A stretch of DNA of 64,000 nt from Pseudonocardia alni. GTDB taxonomy: Bacteria; Actinomycetota; Actinomycetes; Mycobacteriales; Pseudonocardiaceae. The position numbers and the translations under genes were made by a program. Below are positions 48,093-60,600 of this stretch, in pieces. Location of the stretch: assembly GCF_002813375.1 (NCBI RefSeq), contig NZ_PHUJ01000003.1:1054001-1118000 (forward strand). Reading direction: 5' to 3'. The first letter of the stretch is position 1, and each line of letters starts with the position of its first letter. A model generated the notes under the pieces. The model was not told the origin of the DNA, did no database searches, and saw only the letters and a list, made by a program, of their open reading frames with translations.

Positions 48093-51000
48093 TCAGTTCG
48101 CCGAGTTCTCGGTGACGAGCCGCAGCAGCGCTTCGGCATCCATGTCGTCGAGGGACTCCGCGCCGCCGTCGTCGGTCCGGCCCGCGTCGGGGTCGGGGTC
48201 GTCGGCGGCACCGGGTTCGGCGTCGGCGAGGCCCAGCACCATGTCCAGCAGGCCCGCCCGCCGCAGCCGTCCGATGGGGACGGAGGCGAGGACCTCACGG
48301 ATGTGGGCGTCGGGGTCGTCGGTGCGGGTGGTGCCCTGCTCGCCGGAGGCGTCGCCGAACAGCAGCGTCCCCAGGTGGCGGGCCAGGTCGGTGGGTGTCG
48401 GGTGGTCGAAGACGAGCGCCGCGGGCAGCGGCAGTCCGAGCCCGCCGCGCAGCCGGTTGCGCAGCTCCACCGCGGTCACCGAGTCGAACCCGACGTCGCG
48501 GAAGGCGCGCCCGGCGGGGATCGCGTCGGCGCCGTCGTGGCCGAGGGTGGCCGCCGCCTCGCCGCGGACCGCCTCGACGAGCGCCCGGGCACGTTCCGCG
48601 GTCGGCAACGCCTCCAGGCGCCCGCGCAGCGGCGGGACGGCCGCGTCCGCACCGGCGTCGCCGGCGACCGGGGCCGGCCCGTCGGCGAGCGCGGCGACCG
48701 CCTCGGGCACCGTGCCCAGCAGCGGGCTGGGGCGCAGCGCGGTGAAGCTCGGCGCGAAGACCTCCCATTCCATGCGGGTCACCGCGACCGCGGTGTCCCC
48801 CTCGCCGAGAGCCAGCTCCAGCGCGGCCAGTGCGTCGCCCGGGTCCATCGCCGGGACACCCTGGCGGTGCAGCCGCTCGTGCACCTGCGGATCGGTGGCC
48901 ATGCCGACCTCGCCGAACGTCCCCCAGGCGACCGACGTCGCCGGGAGCCCGAGCCCGCGACGGTGCGCGGCGAGGGCGTCGAGGTAGGCGTTGGCCGCGG
49001 CGTAGCCGGGCTGGCCGCCGCTGCCCCACACCGCCGCCCCGGAGCTGTACAGCACGAACGCGTCGAGCTCGGTCCCGCGGGTGAGCTCGTGCAGGTTCCG
49101 GGCCGCGGTCAGCTTGGCCCGCAGCAGCGCGTCGAGCCGGCCCACGGTCAGGTCCGCGACGGGGGCGTCCCCGTCGGCGACGCCCGCCGAGTGGACGACG
49201 GCGGTCAGCGGCAGGTCCGCGGGCAGCCCGTCGAGCAGGGTGGCGAGTGCATCCCGGTCGGCGGCATCGCAGGCGGCGATCGTGACCCGGGCGCCGAGCG
49301 ACTCCAGCTCGGTGCGCAGTGCGGCGGCGCCGGGGGCGTCCTCGCCGCGGCGGCTGGTCAGCAGCAGGTGCTCGGCGCCGCGGCCGGCGGCCCACACCGC
49401 CGTCCGTCCGCCGATGCCGCCGGTCCCGCCGGTCACCAGCACGGTGCCGCGGTCGCAGCCGCCGTGTCCGGGGCGCGGCGCGGCCGGGGCCGCGTGGGCG
49501 AGCCGTCGGGCGAGGACCCCGTGCGGCCGGACCGCCAGCTGGTCCTCGGTCCCGGCCCCGGTGACCAGCCCGGCGACCCGCGCCGCGGTCCGGGGGTCCG
49601 GGGTCCCCGGCAGGTCGATCAGCCCGCCCCACCGGTCGGGGTGCTCGAGCGCGACGACCCGGCCGAGGCCCCACAGGGTGCCCTGCTCGGGATCGGTGAC
49701 CGCGTCACCGGGCACCGTCCCGACGGCACCGCGGGTCAGGCACCACAGCGGCGCCGTGACGGCGGCGTCGCCGAGTGCCTGGACCAGCGTGAGGGTCCGG
49801 GCCAGCGCGCCGGGGACGCCCGGGTGCTCCGGATGCGGCCGTCCCGTCGGGTCCGGGAGGGCCACGACCGCGGTGACCGGGCCGTCGGCGGCGTGCCGGG
49901 CCAGCTCGGCGGCCCACCCGGCGCGTCCGGTCCCGGGGTCGGTGACCGGGACGGCGCCGGGGCCGAACGCCGCGAGCAGCCCGTCGTCGTCGGTGCCGGT
50001 CCCCGCGTCGTGGCCGATGACCAGTACCCGCCCGGCCGGCGGGCCCGCGGCGGGCTCGGGGACCGGTGCCCAGTCGACCCGATAGCGCAGGTCGTTGGCC
50101 CGGGTGCGGGCGCGGGACCCGGCGCGCCATGCGGACAGCGCGGGCAGCACGGTGTCGAGTGCGCCGCCGGGCAGGCCGAGCGCGTCGGCGAACGCCGCCG
50201 GGTCCTGCCCGTCGACCAGTGCCCAGAACGCGGCGTCGTCGGCGGCGCCCGACGGGTCCGCCTTCGGCTCGGGCCAGTAGCTGCGGCGCCGGAACGCGTA
50301 GGTCGGCAGTTCGACGTCTGTGCCGCCGGTGTCGGGCAGGGTGGTGGTCCAGTCGACGGTGGCGCCGTGCACATAGGCCTCGGCCAGCGAGGTCAGCACC
50401 CGGGCGGGGCCGCCCTCGTCGCGGCGCAGCGTGCCCAGCACGACCGCGGCGGCGGTGCCGTCGGGGTCGGCCGCCTCCTGGGTCTCCTGGACCGGTCCGG
50501 CGAGCACCGGGTGCGGGCTGACCTCCACGAAGATCCGGTGCCCGGCCGCGAGGAGCGCCTCGGTGGCGTCCTGCATCCGGACGGTGGTGCGGAGGTTGGT
50601 GTACCAGTAGGTGCCGTCGAGGCCACCGTCCTCGGCGGTGTCGAGGCGCCCGCCGGTGACGGTGGAGTAGAACGGCACCGTCGGGGTGCGCGGAGTGATG
50701 CCGGCGAGGACCTCGGCGAGCTCGTCGCGCACGGCCTCGACGTGCGGGCCGTGCGAGGCGTAGTCCACCGAGACCCGCCGGGCCCGCACCCCGGCGGACT
50801 CGCAGGCGGGCAGCAGCGCGTCGAGCGCGTCCGCGTCGCCGGAGACGACGACCGAGGACGGCCCGTTGACCGCGGCGACCGACAGCGCGCCGCCCCAGGG
50901 CACGATGAGCTCGGTGACCCGGCCGACGGGCGCCGCGACCGAGACCATCCCGCCGTGCCCGGACAGCCGGGGCAGCGCGCGGCTGCGCAGCGCCACCACC

Positions 51001-54000
51001 AGCGCCGCGTCGTCGAGGTCGAGCGCACCCGCCACGTGGGCGGCGGCGATCTCGCCCTGCGAGTGGCCGACGACCGCAGCCGGCTCGACGCCGTGGGCGC
51101 GCCAGACCGCGGCGAGGCCGACCATCATCGCGAACAGCGCGGGCTGGACCACGTCCACGCGCTCCAGCAGCGCCGGGTCGCCGTCGCCGGTGAGGACCTC
51201 GTGCAGCGACCAGTCGACGTGCGGGGCCAGCGCGGCGGCGCAGTCGTCGACCGCGGCACGGAAGGCCTCCGACGTCGTGAGCAGGTCGCGGCCCATCCCC
51301 CACCACTGGGCGCCCTGCCCGGGGAACACGAACACCGGGCCGGCGGGGTCCTCGGCGGCGGTGCCGGTGACCAGACCGGCGACCGACGTGCCGTCGGCCA
51401 GCGCGGCCAGGCCGCGGGAGAGCTCGTCGGAGGTCTCCCCGACGACGACGGCGCGGTGGTCGAACGCGGCGCGGGTGGTGGCCAGGGCGTGCCCGGTCCT
51501 GGCCGGGTCCTGCGGGTCGCGGGCCACGGTGTCGCGCAGCCGGCCCGCCTGGGCGCGCAGCGCGTCGGCCGAACGGGCGGAGACCACCCACGGGACCGGT
51601 CCGGGTGCACCGGCCGGCGGGGTCGCCTCGGCGGGGGGCGCCTGTTCCAGCACGACGTGGGCGTTGGTCCCGCTGATGCCGAACGACGAGACCCCGGCCC
51701 GGCGGGGGCGGTCGGTCTCCGGCCACGCGGTGCGCCCGGTGAGCAGCTCGACGGCCCCGGTGGACCAGTCGACATGGCTCGACGGCGCGTCGAGGTGCTG
51801 GATGCCGGGCAGCTCACCGGCGCGCATCGCGGCCAGCATCGTGATCACGCCGGCGACGCCCGCGGCGGCCTGGGTGTGTCCGATCGCGGACTTCACCGAG
51901 CCCAGCCGCAGCGGCTCGTCCCGGTCGCGGCCGTAGGTGGCGAGCAGCGCCTGGGCCTCGATCGGGTCGCCGAGCCGGGTGCCGGTGCCGTGCGCCTCGA
52001 CGACGTCGACGTCGGCGGCGGTCAGTCCCGCCTCGGCCAGTGCCCGGCGGATCACCCGCTGCTGGGACGGGCCGTTGGGGGCGGTCATCCCGTTCGACGC
52101 GCCGTCCGAGTTGATCGCCGAGCCGCGGATCACGCCGAGCACCGGGTGCCCCTTGCGGCGCGCGTCGGACAGCCGCTCGAGGAGGACGACGCCGACGCCC
52201 TCGGCGAGGGTCATGCCGTCGGCGGCCTCGGAGAAGGGCTTGCAGCGGCCGTCGGCGGCCAGTGCCCGCTGCCGGCTGAACCCGACGAAGGCCTGCGGGG
52301 TCGCCATCACCGCGGCGCCGCCGGCCAGGGCGAGCGAGCTCTCCCCGCTGCGCAGCGACCGGCAGGCCAGGTGCATCGCGACCAGCGACGACGAGCACGC
52401 CGTGTCCAGGGTGACCGCGGGACCCTCGAGGCCCAGCAGGTAGGCCACCCGGCCGGACAGCACGCTGGCGGCGGTGCCGGTCACCATGTGCGTCTCGGTG
52501 TCGCCCGCGGCGTGCGCGACGGTCGTCGCGTAGTCCTGGTAGGTGGCGCCCACGAAGGTGCCCGTGCTGGTGCCGCGCAGCGAGGTGGGGTCGATCCCGG
52601 CCCGCTCGAACGCCTCCCACGAGGTCTCCAGCAGGATGCGCTGCTGCGGGTCCATCGCGACGGCCTCGCGCGGGGAGATCCCGAAGAAGCCGGCGTCGAA
52701 GTCGGCCACGTCGTGCAGGAAGCCGCCCTGCACGGAGTAGGTGCGACCGTGCCGGTCCGGGTCGGGGTCGTGCAGCGCGGCCGCGTCCCAGCCGCGGCCG
52801 GCGGGGAAGCCGGTGATCGCGTCGACCCCGTCGAGTGCGAGCTGCAGCAGCGCCTCGGGGGTGTCGGCGCCGCCCGGGTAGCGGCAGCTCATCCCGATCA
52901 CGGCGATCGGGTCGTCGTCCCCGGCCGGAGCGGCCGCGGGCTGCGGCAGCCCGTCCGCGGCGCCGAGCGCGAGCTCCTCCAGGCGGCCGGCGAGCACGGC
53001 GGGGCTGGGGTGGTCGAAGACCAGGGTGGAGGGCAGCGTCAGACCGGTCGCGGCGGCGAGCCGGTTGCGCAGGTCGACCGCGGTCACCGAGTCGAACCCG
53101 GCGTCGCGGAAGGCGCGGCGCTCGCCGAAGGCGTCGGCGGAGGCGTGCCCGAGGACCGCGGCGGCCTCGGTGCGGACCAGGGTGACCAGCAGCCGGGTCC
53201 GCTCGGCCGCCGACAGGGGCGCCAGGCGGCCGGCGAGGGCACCGCGCGGGCCCGCGGCCGGTGCCGCGGCGTGGGTGAGCCGGGCCCGGACCTCCGGGAC
53301 CCGGTCGAACAGGTGCGAGACCCGGCCGGCGGTGAAGACGTCGTGGTAGACGTCCCAGTCGACGTCCATCAGGCCGACGACGGTCTCGTCGTCGTCGAGC
53401 ACGCAGCGCAGCCCGGTCAGTGCCCGCTGCGGGTCGAGGTACTCCAGGCCGCTGCGCCGGATCCGGTGCGGGTCGGCCTCCGTGCGCTCGGGGTCGGCGT
53501 CGGGCCACTTGCCCCAGTGCACCGAGGTGGCGCGCAGCCCGCGCGCGCGGCGCTGCTCGGCCAGTGCGGACAGGAACGCGTTCCCGGCGGCGTAGGCGGC
53601 GTGCACGCCGCTGCCCCACATGCCGGCCGTCGAGGAGTACAGCACGAGGTCGGTGGCCGGGTCGTCGAGCAGCTCGTCGAGGATCCGGGCACCGGTCACC
53701 TTGGCGTGCACGACCTCGGCGAACTCGTCGAGGGTCGTGTCGGCGATCGCGGCCAGCCCGATCACCGCCGCGGTGTGCAGGACGGTGCCGACCGTGCGCC
53801 CCTGCGCGGCCAGCCGCGCCAGCAGGGCCGCGACCGCATCCCGGTCGGTGATGTCGCAGGCCACCGCCTCGGCCTCGGTGCCGGCCTCGGCCAGCTCGGC
53901 GACCAGCGCGGCCGCACCGGGGGCCTCGGGGCCGCGGCGGGACAGCAGCACGACGTGCTCCGCACCGTCGGCGGCCAGCCTGCGGGCCAGGTCGGGGGCC

Positions 54001-57000
54001 AGGGTGCCGGACCCGCCGGTGACCAGCGTGGTGCCCCGCGGGCTCCAGCGCCGGGCCGGGGCCCGGCCGCCACGATCGGCGCGGACGATGCGGCGCGCGA
54101 GCACGCCCGCCGGGCGGACCGCGAGCTGGTCCTCGTCGCCGAGCCGCCCGGCCAGGACGGCGGCGAGCCGGTCACCGGTCCGGGCGTCGAGGACCTCCGG
54201 CAGGTCGGCGGTGCCGCCCCGGCGGTGCGGCTGCTCGACGGCGGCGGTCCAGCCGAGCGCGGCGACCTGGCTCTGCAGGGGCCGGGTCACGGTGTCGCCG
54301 GGCGCGGCGGTGGCCGCACCACGGGTGAGGTGCCAGAGCGCGACGTCGATCCCGGCGTCGCCGAGTGCCTGGACCAGGGCCACCGACAGGGCGAGGCCGC
54401 GGGTGAGCCCCGGGTGACGGGGGTCGTCGTCCTCGGCGGCGGCGAGCAGCGAGACCACACCGGCGATGTCCCCGTCGGCGGTGGCGTCCGCGATCCGGGC
54501 GCGCAGCACCTCCCGGTCGGTGTCGTCCCGGTCGGTGCTCTCGTCGAGCACGAGGGGCCGGGCCACGGCGCCGTGGCGCTCCAGGACGCCGACGACGTCG
54601 GCGGGGTCGGTGCCGGCGGCGGTGACCACGAGCCAGGTGCCGGTGGGTCCGGTGCGGGGCGGCTGCGGGGTCGCGGCCCACTCGACGCGGTAGCGCCAGG
54701 TGTCGAGGTCCGCGCGGTCGGCGCGGGAGCGGCGCCAGGCGGACAGGCCGGGCAGGATCGCGGCGACCGCGTCCTCGTCGGTGCCGAGCGCGGCGGTCAG
54801 GGCGGGCAGGTCGGCCTGCTCGACGGCGTCCCAGAACTGGGCGTCCACGGCGCCGGTGTCCGGGGCGGCGGCGGTCGCGGTGCGGGTGCTCCAGTACCGC
54901 TCGTGCTGGAAGGGGTAGGTGGGCAGGTCGACCCGGGCCGCGGCGGCGGCGTCGAACAGGACCGGCCAGTCGACGTCGAGTCCCCGGACGTGCAGCTGGG
55001 CCGCGGACAGCAGGAACCGGTCGTAGCCGCCCTGGTCGCGGCGCAGCGTGCCGCCCGCGACACCGGTGATGCCGGCGTCGTCGAGCGCGTCCTGGACGGC
55101 CGGGGACAGCACCGGGTGCGCGGCGGACTCGATGAACACCCGGTGTCCGGTCGCGGTGAGCGCGGCCACCGCGTCGGCGAACCGGACGCGGTTGCGGAGG
55201 TTCTCGTACCAGTACGCGGCGTCCATCGTGGAGGTGTCCAGCAGCCCGCCGGTCAGCGTGGAGTACAGCGGCACCGCCGAGGGCTGCGGGGACAGGCCCG
55301 CGAGGGTCTCCAGGACCTCCGCGCGCAGCTCCTCGACCTGGTGGGAGTGCGAGGCGTAGTCGACCGCGATCCGGCGGACCCGGACCCCCTCGCCCGCGAG
55401 CACCGCGCCGAGCTCGTCGAGCGCCTGCGGCTCGCCGGAGACGACGACCGAGCGGGGCCCGTTGACCGCGGCCACCGAGACCCGGCCCGCGTACTCCTCG
55501 AGCCGTCCGGAGACCTCGTCGACCGGCAGCGCGACCGACATCATGCCGCCCCGCCCGGCCAGCGACCGTCCGATCGCGCGGCTGCGCAGCGCGACGACCC
55601 GGGCGCCGTCGGGCAGCGACAGCGCCCCGGAGACGACGGCGGCCGCGATCTCCCCCTGGGAGTGGCCGACGACCGCGTCCGGCTCCACCCCGTGGGCACG
55701 CCACAGCGCGGCGAGGGCGACCATCACCGCGAACGACGCCGGCTGGACCACGTCCACCCGGTCGGCGTCCGGTGCCCCCTCGGCGCGGCGCAGCACGTCG
55801 TGCAGCGACCAGCCGGTGATCGGGTCGAGGGCAGCAGCGCACTCGGCCACCCGCGCGGCGAACACCGGGGACTCCACGAGCAGCCGCGCACCCATACCGA
55901 GCCACTGCGCCCCCTGGCCGGGGAAGACGAACACGGTGCGGCCCTCGACGTCGGCGACGCCGTCGACGACGTGCGGGGCGGGTGTCCCCGCGGCCAGCGC
56001 GCCGACCCCGTCGAGCAGCTCGTCGCGGACGGTACCGACGACGACGGCCCGGTGCTCGTGCCGGGCGCGGGTGGTCAGCAGCGCGTGGCCGACGTCGTGC
56101 GGGTCGGCGGTGGCGTCCTCGCGGAGCCGGGCGTGCAGCGCGGCCGCACGGTCGCGGCGGGCCTGCGCGGTGTGCCCGGACAGGACCCAGGCGAGGACAC
56201 CGGTGGGCCGCCCGCCCGGCGCGGGCTCCTCCGCGTCGGGCGCCTGCTCCAGCACGGCGTGGGCGTTGGTGCCGCTGATCCCGAACGACGACACCCCGGC
56301 CCGGCGCGGGCGGCCGGTCTCCGGCCACGCGGTGACCTCGGCGAGCAGCCGTACCGTGCCGGCCGACCAGTCGACGTGCGACGACGGCGTGCCGGCGTGC
56401 AGGGTCGGCGGGAGCACCCCGTGCCGCATCGCCTGCACCATCTTGATCACACCGGCGACACCGGCGGCGGCCTGGGTGTGCCCGATGTTGGACTTCAGCG
56501 ACCCCAGGTGCAGCGGCCGGTCGGTGTCCCGGTCCCGGCCGTAGGTGGCGAGGATCGCCTGGGCCTCGATCGGGTCGCCGAGCCGGGTGCCGGTGCCGTG
56601 CGCCTCGACGGCGTCGACGTCGGCGGCGGTGAGCGCGGCCCGCTCCAGGGCCTGGGTGATGACGCGTTCCTGGGACGGCCCGTGCGGGGCGGTCAGGCCG
56701 TTCGAGGCGCCGTCCTGGTTCACCGCGGAACCGCGCAGGACCGCGAGGACCCGGTGCCCGTTCGCACGGGCGTCGGAGAGCCGCTCGGCGACCAGGACGC
56801 CGACGCCCTCCGCCCAGCCGGTGCCGTCGGCGTCGTCGGAGAACGCCTTGCAGCGCCCGTCCACCGACAGCCCGCCCTGGGCGCTGAACTCCACGAACAC
56901 CGACGGGTCGGCGAGGATCGTCACCCCGCCGACCACCGCGAGCGAGGACTCCCCGCTGCGCAGCGAGTGCGCCGCCAGGTGGAGCGCGACCAGCGACGAC

Positions 57001-57617
57001 GAGCACGCCGTGTCCACCGTGACGGCGGGGCCCTCCAGCCCGAGGGTGTAGGACAGCCGCCCGGACAGGACGCTCGCGGCGGTGCCGGTCAGGGCGTGCC
57101 CGCCCAGCTCGGTGCCGGCGTCGGCGGACGGGCTGCCCCAGTGGTAGGAGCCGACGAAGACGCCCGCCGGGCTGCCGCGCAGCGACGTGGGGTCGATCCC
57201 GGCGCGTTCGAGGGCCTCCCAGGAGACCTCGAGCAGCAGGCGCTGCTGCGGGTCCATCGCGGCCGCCTCGCGCGGGGAGATCCCGAAGAACGCCGCGTCG
57301 AACCCGGCGGCGTCGTCGAGGAACCCGCCGCGGGCGGTGGCGCTGCCGCCGTCGCCGGTGCTCCGGAGCGCATCGAGGTCCCAGCCGCGGTCGGCCGGGA
57401 ACTCCGCGATCCCGTCGCCGCCTGCGGACACCAGATCCCACAACGACTCCGGGGAATCGACACCGCCGGGCAGCCGGCAGCCCATTCCGACGATCGCGAC
57501 CGGTTCGTTCCCGACCGATTCCAATTCGTCGATACGGCGGCGGGCGCGGCGCAGATCCGTCGTGACCCGGCGGAGCGAGTCGACGATTCTGTTCTGCTGG
57601 TCCTGCGATTCCTGCAT
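48093..57617 (-). CDS. nysB: Bimodular type I polyketide synthase, modules 1-2 (NysB-like, 3174 aa)
   Basis: Two modules, each KS-AT-KR-ACP without DH. KS active-site Cys are present ([11 protein letters not shown] near residue 204; [11 protein letters not shown] in module 2). Both AT have GHSQGE and YASH, the methylmalonyl-CoA type. Both KR have the A-type Trp (GMWGSG, AVWGSG) and lack LDD, so both should leave hydroxyls. The N-terminus ([18 protein letters not shown]) is a coiled-coil docking helix. The C-terminus ends in an acidic docking segment, [18 protein letters not shown]. Start: ATG with GAGGACG upstream on the minus strand. Length and content match NysB, which sets the two methyl-bearing units at the lactone end. 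The gaps to nysA (45 bases) and nysC (34 bases) imply one operon. Confidence 0.95.
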   Translation of the reverse strand: MQESQDQQNRIVDSLRRVTTDLRRARRRIDELESVGNEPVAIVGMGCRLPGGVDSPESLWDLVSAGGDGIAEFPADRGWDLDALRSTGDGGSATARGGFLDDAAGFDAAFFGISPREAAAMDPQQRLLLEVSWEALERAGIDPTSLRGSPAGVFVGSYHWGSPSADAGTELGGHALTGTAASVLSGRLSYTLGLEGPAVTVDTACSSSLVALHLAAHSLRSGESSLAVVGGVTILADPSVFVEFSAQGGLSVDGRCKAFSDDADGTGWAEGVGVLVAERLSDARANGHRVLAVLRGSAVNQDGASNGLTAPHGPSQERVITQALERAALTAADVDAVEAHGTGTRLGDPIEAQAILATYGRDRDTDRPLHLGSLKSNIGHTQAAAGVAGVIKMVQAMRHGVLPPTLHAGTPSSHVDWSAGTVRLLAEVTAWPETGRPRRAGVSSFGISGTNAHAVLEQAPDAEEPAPGGRPTGVLAWVLSGHTAQARRDRAAALHARLREDATADPHDVGHALLTTRARHEHRAVVVGTVRDELLDGVGALAAGTPAPHVVDGVADVEGRTVFVFPGQGAQWLGMGARLLVESPVFAARVAECAAALDPITGWSLHDVLRRAEGAPDADRVDVVQPASFAVMVALAALWRAHGVEPDAVVGHSQGEIAAAVVSGALSLPDGARVVALRSRAIGRSLAGRGGMMSVALPVDEVSGRLEEYAGRVSVAAVNGPRSVVVSGEPQALDELGAVLAGEGVRVRRIAVDYASHSHQVEELRAEVLETLAGLSPQPSAVPLYSTLTGGLLDTSTMDAAYWYENLRNRVRFADAVAALTATGHRVFIESAAHPVLSPAVQDALDDAGITGVAGGTLRRDQGGYDRFLLSAAQLHVRGLDVDWPVLFDAAAAARVDLPTYPFQHERYWSTRTATAAAPDTGAVDAQFWDAVEQADLPALTAALGTDEDAVAAILPGLSAWRRSRADRADLDTWRYRVEWAATPQPPRTGPTGTWLVVTAAGTDPADVVGVLERHGAVARPLVLDESTDRDDTDREVLRARIADATADGDIAGVVSLLAAAEDDDPRHPGLTRGLALSVALVQALGDAGIDVALWHLTRGAATAAPGDTVTRPLQSQVAALGWTAAVEQPHRRGGTADLPEVLDARTGDRLAAVLAGRLGDEDQLAVRPAGVLARRIVRADRGGRAPARRWSPRGTTLVTGGSGTLAPDLARRLAADGAEHVVLLSRRGPEAPGAAALVAELAEAGTEAEAVACDITDRDAVAALLARLAAQGRTVGTVLHTAAVIGLAAIADTTLDEFAEVVHAKVTGARILDELLDDPATDLVLYSSTAGMWGSGVHAAYAAGNAFLSALAEQRRARGLRATSVHWGKWPDADPERTEADPHRIRRSGLEYLDPQRALTGLRCVLDDDETVVGLMDVDWDVYHDVFTAGRVSHLFDRVPEVRARLTHAAAPAAGPRGALAGRLAPLSAAERTRLLVTLVRTEAAAVLGHASADAFGERRAFRDAGFDSVTAVDLRNRLAAATGLTLPSTLVFDHPSPAVLAGRLEELALGAADGLPQPAAAPAGDDDPIAVIGMSCRYPGGADTPEALLQLALDGVDAITGFPAGRGWDAAALHDPDPDRHGRTYSVQGGFLHDVADFDAGFFGISPREAVAMDPQQRILLETSWEAFERAGIDPTSLRGTSTGTFVGATYQDYATTVAHAAGDTETHMVTGTAASVLSGRVAYLLGLEGPAVTLDTACSSSLVAMHLACRSLRSGESSLALAGGAAVMATPQAFVGFSRQRALAADGRCKPFSEAADGMTLAEGVGVVLLERLSDARRKGHPVLGVIRGSAINSDGASNGMTAPNGPSQQRVIRRALAEAGLTAADVDVVEAHGTGTRLGDPIEAQALLATYGRDRDEPLRLGSVKSAIGHTQAAAGVAGVITMLAAMRAGELPGIQHLDAPSSHVDWSTGAVELLTGRTAWPETDRPRRAGVSSFGISGTNAHVVLEQAPPAEATPPAGAPGPVPWVVSARSADALRAQAGRLRDTVARDPQDPARTGHALATTRAAFDHRAVVVGETSDELSRGLAALADGTSVAGLVTGTAAEDPAGPVFVFPGQGAQWWGMGRDLLTTSEAFRAAVDDCAAALAPHVDWSLHEVLTGDGDPALLERVDVVQPALFAMMVGLAAVWRAHGVEPAAVVGHSQGEIAAAHVAGALDLDDAALVVALRSRALPRLSGHGGMVSVAAPVGRVTELIVPWGGALSVAAVNGPSSVVVSGDADALDALLPACESAGVRARRVSVDYASHGPHVEAVRDELAEVLAGITPRTPTVPFYSTVTGGRLDTAEDGGLDGTYWYTNLRTTVRMQDATEALLAAGHRIFVEVSPHPVLAGPVQETQEAADPDGTAAAVVLGTLRRDEGGPARVLTSLAEAYVHGATVDWTTTLPDTGGTDVELPTYAFRRRSYWPEPKADPSGAADDAAFWALVDGQDPAAFADALGLPGGALDTVLPALSAWRAGSRARTRANDLRYRVDWAPVPEPAAGPPAGRVLVIGHDAGTGTDDDGLLAAFGPGAVPVTDPGTGRAGWAAELARHAADGPVTAVVALPDPTGRPHPEHPGVPGALARTLTLVQALGDAAVTAPLWCLTRGAVGTVPGDAVTDPEQGTLWGLGRVVALEHPDRWGGLIDLPGTPDPRTAARVAGLVTGAGTEDQLAVRPHGVLARRLAHAAPAAPRPGHGGCDRGTVLVTGGTGGIGGRTAVWAAGRGAEHLLLTSRRGEDAPGAAALRTELESLGARVTIAACDAADRDALATLLDGLPADLPLTAVVHSAGVADGDAPVADLTVGRLDALLRAKLTAARNLHELTRGTELDAFVLYSSGAAVWGSGGQPGYAAANAYLDALAAHRRGLGLPATSVAWGTFGEVGMATDPQVHERLHRQGVPAMDPGDALAALELALGEGDTAVAVTRMEWEVFAPSFTALRPSPLLGTVPEAVAALADGPAPVAGDAGADAAVPPLRGRLEALPTAERARALVEAVRGEAAATLGHDGADAIPAGRAFRDVGFDSVTAVELRNRLRGGLGLPLPAALVFDHPTPTDLARHLGTLLFGDASGEQGTTRTDDPDAHIREVLASVPIGRLRRAGLLDMVLGLADAEPGAADDPDPDAGRTDDGGAESLDDMDAEALLRLVTENSAN
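48370..52920 (-). other. PKS module 2: KS-AT(methylmalonyl)-KR-ACP
   Basis: About residues 1567-3085. KR has canonical TGGTGGIGG and A-type [20 protein letters not shown] has [16 protein letters not shown] and YASH. ACP is [12 protein letters not shown] near 48475. Leaves a beta-hydroxyl next to a methyl branch. Confidence 0.87.
52970..57503 (-). other. PKS module 1: KS-AT(methylmalonyl)-KR-ACP
   Basis: About residues 39-1550. KR cofactor motif is TGGSGTLAP: Ala stands where the last Gly of TGxxxGxG is expected. The Ser, Tyr, Asn and Lys of the KR catalytic set are visible ([24 protein letters not shown]). ACP is [12 protein letters not shown] near 53080. Expected to form the hydroxyl that later closes the macrolactone. 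Confidence 0.85.
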
Positions 57618-57662
57618 CAGCTCGTCCTCGTCATCCGGTCGCGCGCGGAGGCAGCGAATTCG

Positions 57663-60600
57663 TCATGCGGTGTCGAACTCTTCGTCGATGATGTCGAGCA
57701 GCCGGTCGACCGACACCGAGTCGAGGTCCTCGTCGGGCGGGCCTCCCGGCTGCGCGGCGGGACGGCGCAGCCCGGCGGCCAGCGCCTCCAGCCGGTCGGC
57801 GACGGCCCGGCGGTCCGGACCGTCGCCGGACAACCCATCCAGCGCCGCCTCCAGCCCGGCCAGTTCGGGCCCGCAGGGCTCCTGCGGTCCCGGTCCGAGC
57901 AGTGCGCTCACCTCGCGGGCGGCGAGCTCGGGGGTCGGGAAGCTGAACACCAGCGTCGCGGGCAGCCGCAGCCCGGTGTGGCGGGCGAGGCGGTCGCAGA
58001 GCTCGACCCCGGCGAGCGAGTCGAAGCCCAGCTCCTTGAACACGCTGCGCACGCCGACGTCTGCGGGATCGGGGTGCCCGAGCACGGCGGCGGTGTGCGT
58101 GCGGACCAGGTCGAGCAGCGCCTTCTCGCGCACCGCGGGCGGCATCGCGGCATAGCGTCCGCCGGGATCGGTGCCCGGGCGGTCCGCGCCGGGGTCACCG
58201 GCCGCGGCCGGGGTCGGTGCCGGATCCGGCCGGGCGGCTGCGGAAGCGGTGTTCGTGACGGCCCGGGCGTCGTGGCCCGGCTCCGTCGCGCCCCGTCCGC
58301 CGGGGGCCGGGTCCATCGCGGTGTGGGCGCCCCAGGCCGGGAGCAGGCCCGGCGACCCGCCGGGGTTCCCGGGTGTCGGCGGCGCGGGCCAGTACCGCAC
58401 GCTGCGGAACGCGTAGGTGGGCAGCGGTACCCGGCGGGCGCCGGTCCCGGCGTGGAAGGCGTGCCAGTCCATCGGCACGCCGAGCGCGTGCAGCCGCCCC
58501 AGCGCGACGGCGAACGACGTCTCCTCCGGCCGGTCGCGGCGCAGCACCGGGACGACGTGCGCCGCGCTGTCCGGTCCGAGGGTGTCCCGGGCCATCGCCG
58601 AGAGCACCCCGCCCGGTCCGAGCTCGACGAGCACGTCGACCCCGTCGGCCGCCAGGGAGCGGACGCCGTCGGCGAACCGGACGGTCCCGCGCACGTGCCG
58701 CACCCAGTAGCCGGGGTCGGTCGCCGCGGTCGGGCCGAGCTCGCCCGTCAGGTTCGAGACCAGCGGGATCCGCGGCTCGCAGAACGTCAGCCCCGCGACG
58801 ACGCCGCGGAACTCCTCGAGCATCGGCTCCATCCGCGGTGAGTGGAACGCGTGCGACACCGCGAGCCTGCTGGTACGACGGCCCCGGCCCGCCAGGTCGG
58901 CGGCGAGCGCGGTGACGGCGTCGTCGTCGCCGGCGAGGACCACCGAGGCGGGGCCGTTCACCGCGGCCAGCGCGACCCGGTCGCCGAGCAGCGGCGCTAC
59001 CTCGTCCTCCGACGCCTCGACCGCGACCATCGCCCCGCCCGCCGGCAGCGCCTGCATGAGCGTGGCGCGGGCGGCGACCAGGCGGGCGGCGTCCTCCAGC
59101 GACAGCACCCCGGCCACGTGCGCGGCGGTGATCTCACCGATGGAGTGGCCGCCGACCGCGGCCGGCTCCAGACCCAGCGCCGTGACCAGGCGGTACAGCG
59201 CCACCTCGACGGCGAACAGCGCGGGCTGGGTCCAGCCGGTCTCGTCGAGCAGGGCGGCGGCGGGGTCCCCGGTGCCCCAGGCGACGTCGCGGACGGGCCG
59301 GTCGAGGTGGGCGTCGAGGGCCGCGGTGACGTCGTCGAAGGCGCGGGCGAACACCGGGAAGCGGGCGGCGAGCGCGCGGCCGGTCCCCAGCCGCTGACTG
59401 CCCTGTCCGGAGAACAGCACCGCGGCGCGGCGGGGCGCCGCCTGTTCGCGGGCCACCTCGACGGCTCCGTGCTCGCCCGGCAGCAGCACCGCGCGGTGGC
59501 GCAGCGCGGCCCGGCCGGTGGCCAGCGACCAGCCGACGTCGCGCGGGTCCGGTGCGCCGGGCCCGGCGGTGTGCGCCCGCAGCCGCTCGATCTGGGCGTC
59601 GAGATCGCGGGCGGCGGCGGCCGAGACCGGCCAGGGCGTCACGGCCGGCGGCGCGGTGCCCCGGTCCGCGGCCTCGGGCCCGTCGGCGGCCGGGGCCTCC
59701 TCGACGATCACGTGCGCGTTGGTGCCGCTGATCCCGAACGACGACACCCCCGCGCGGCGCGGGCGGTCCCCGCGCGGCCACGGCACCGGCGCGGTGCGCA
59801 GCGCGACCGCCCCGGCCGACCAGTCGACCCGGGTGCTGGGGGTGACGGCGTGCCGGGTCGCGGGCAGCAGCTCGTGGCGCAGGGCCTGCACGGTCGCGAT
59901 CAGCCCGGCGACCCCGGCCGCGGCCTGGGCGTGCCCGACCACCGACTTCAGCGAGCCGACCCACAGCGGCCGGCCCGGGTCCCGGTCCTGCCCGTAGGTG
60001 GCGAGCAGGGCGCGCGCCTCCACCGGGTCGCCGACCGGGGTGCCGGTGCCGTGCGCCTCGACGGCGTCGACCTCGTTCGCGCTCAGCCCCGCGTCGGCGA
60101 GCGCGTCGCGGATCATCCGCTCCTGTGCGGCCCCGCTCGGCGCGGTCAGGCCGTCGGTGGCGCCGTCGGCGGTGAGCGCCGAGCCGCGCAGCACCGCGAG
60201 GACCGGGTCACCGTCCGCGCGGGCGTGGGAGAGGCGCTTGAGCAGGACGACGCCGACGCCCTCCGCCCAGGCGGTGCCGTCGGCGTCGTCGGCGAAGACC
60301 TTGGCGCGCCCGTCGGGGGCCAGACCGCCCTGGCGGGAGTGCCCGACCAGCGCGGCCGGGGTCGACATCACGCACACCCCGCCGGCCAGCGCTGCGGTGC
60401 ACTCCCCCGCCTCCAGCGACCGGATCGCGAGGTGCAGCGCCACCAGCGACGACGACGACGTCGTGTCCACCGTCAGCGCGGGCCCCTCCAGCCCGAGCAG
60501 GTGGGCGAGCCGGCCGGAGGTGAGACCCGGGATCAGGCCGGTGAGGGCGTGCCCGGCGAGGTCGTCGGGCGAGTTCTGGACGACGCCCGCGTAGTCCTGC

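Noticed and set aside
60456..60458. Ser in place of Cys in the first KS read as an inactivating mutation
   Set aside because: Polyene loading modules of the NysA/AmphA type naturally carry this KS-S change and use it for starter formation.
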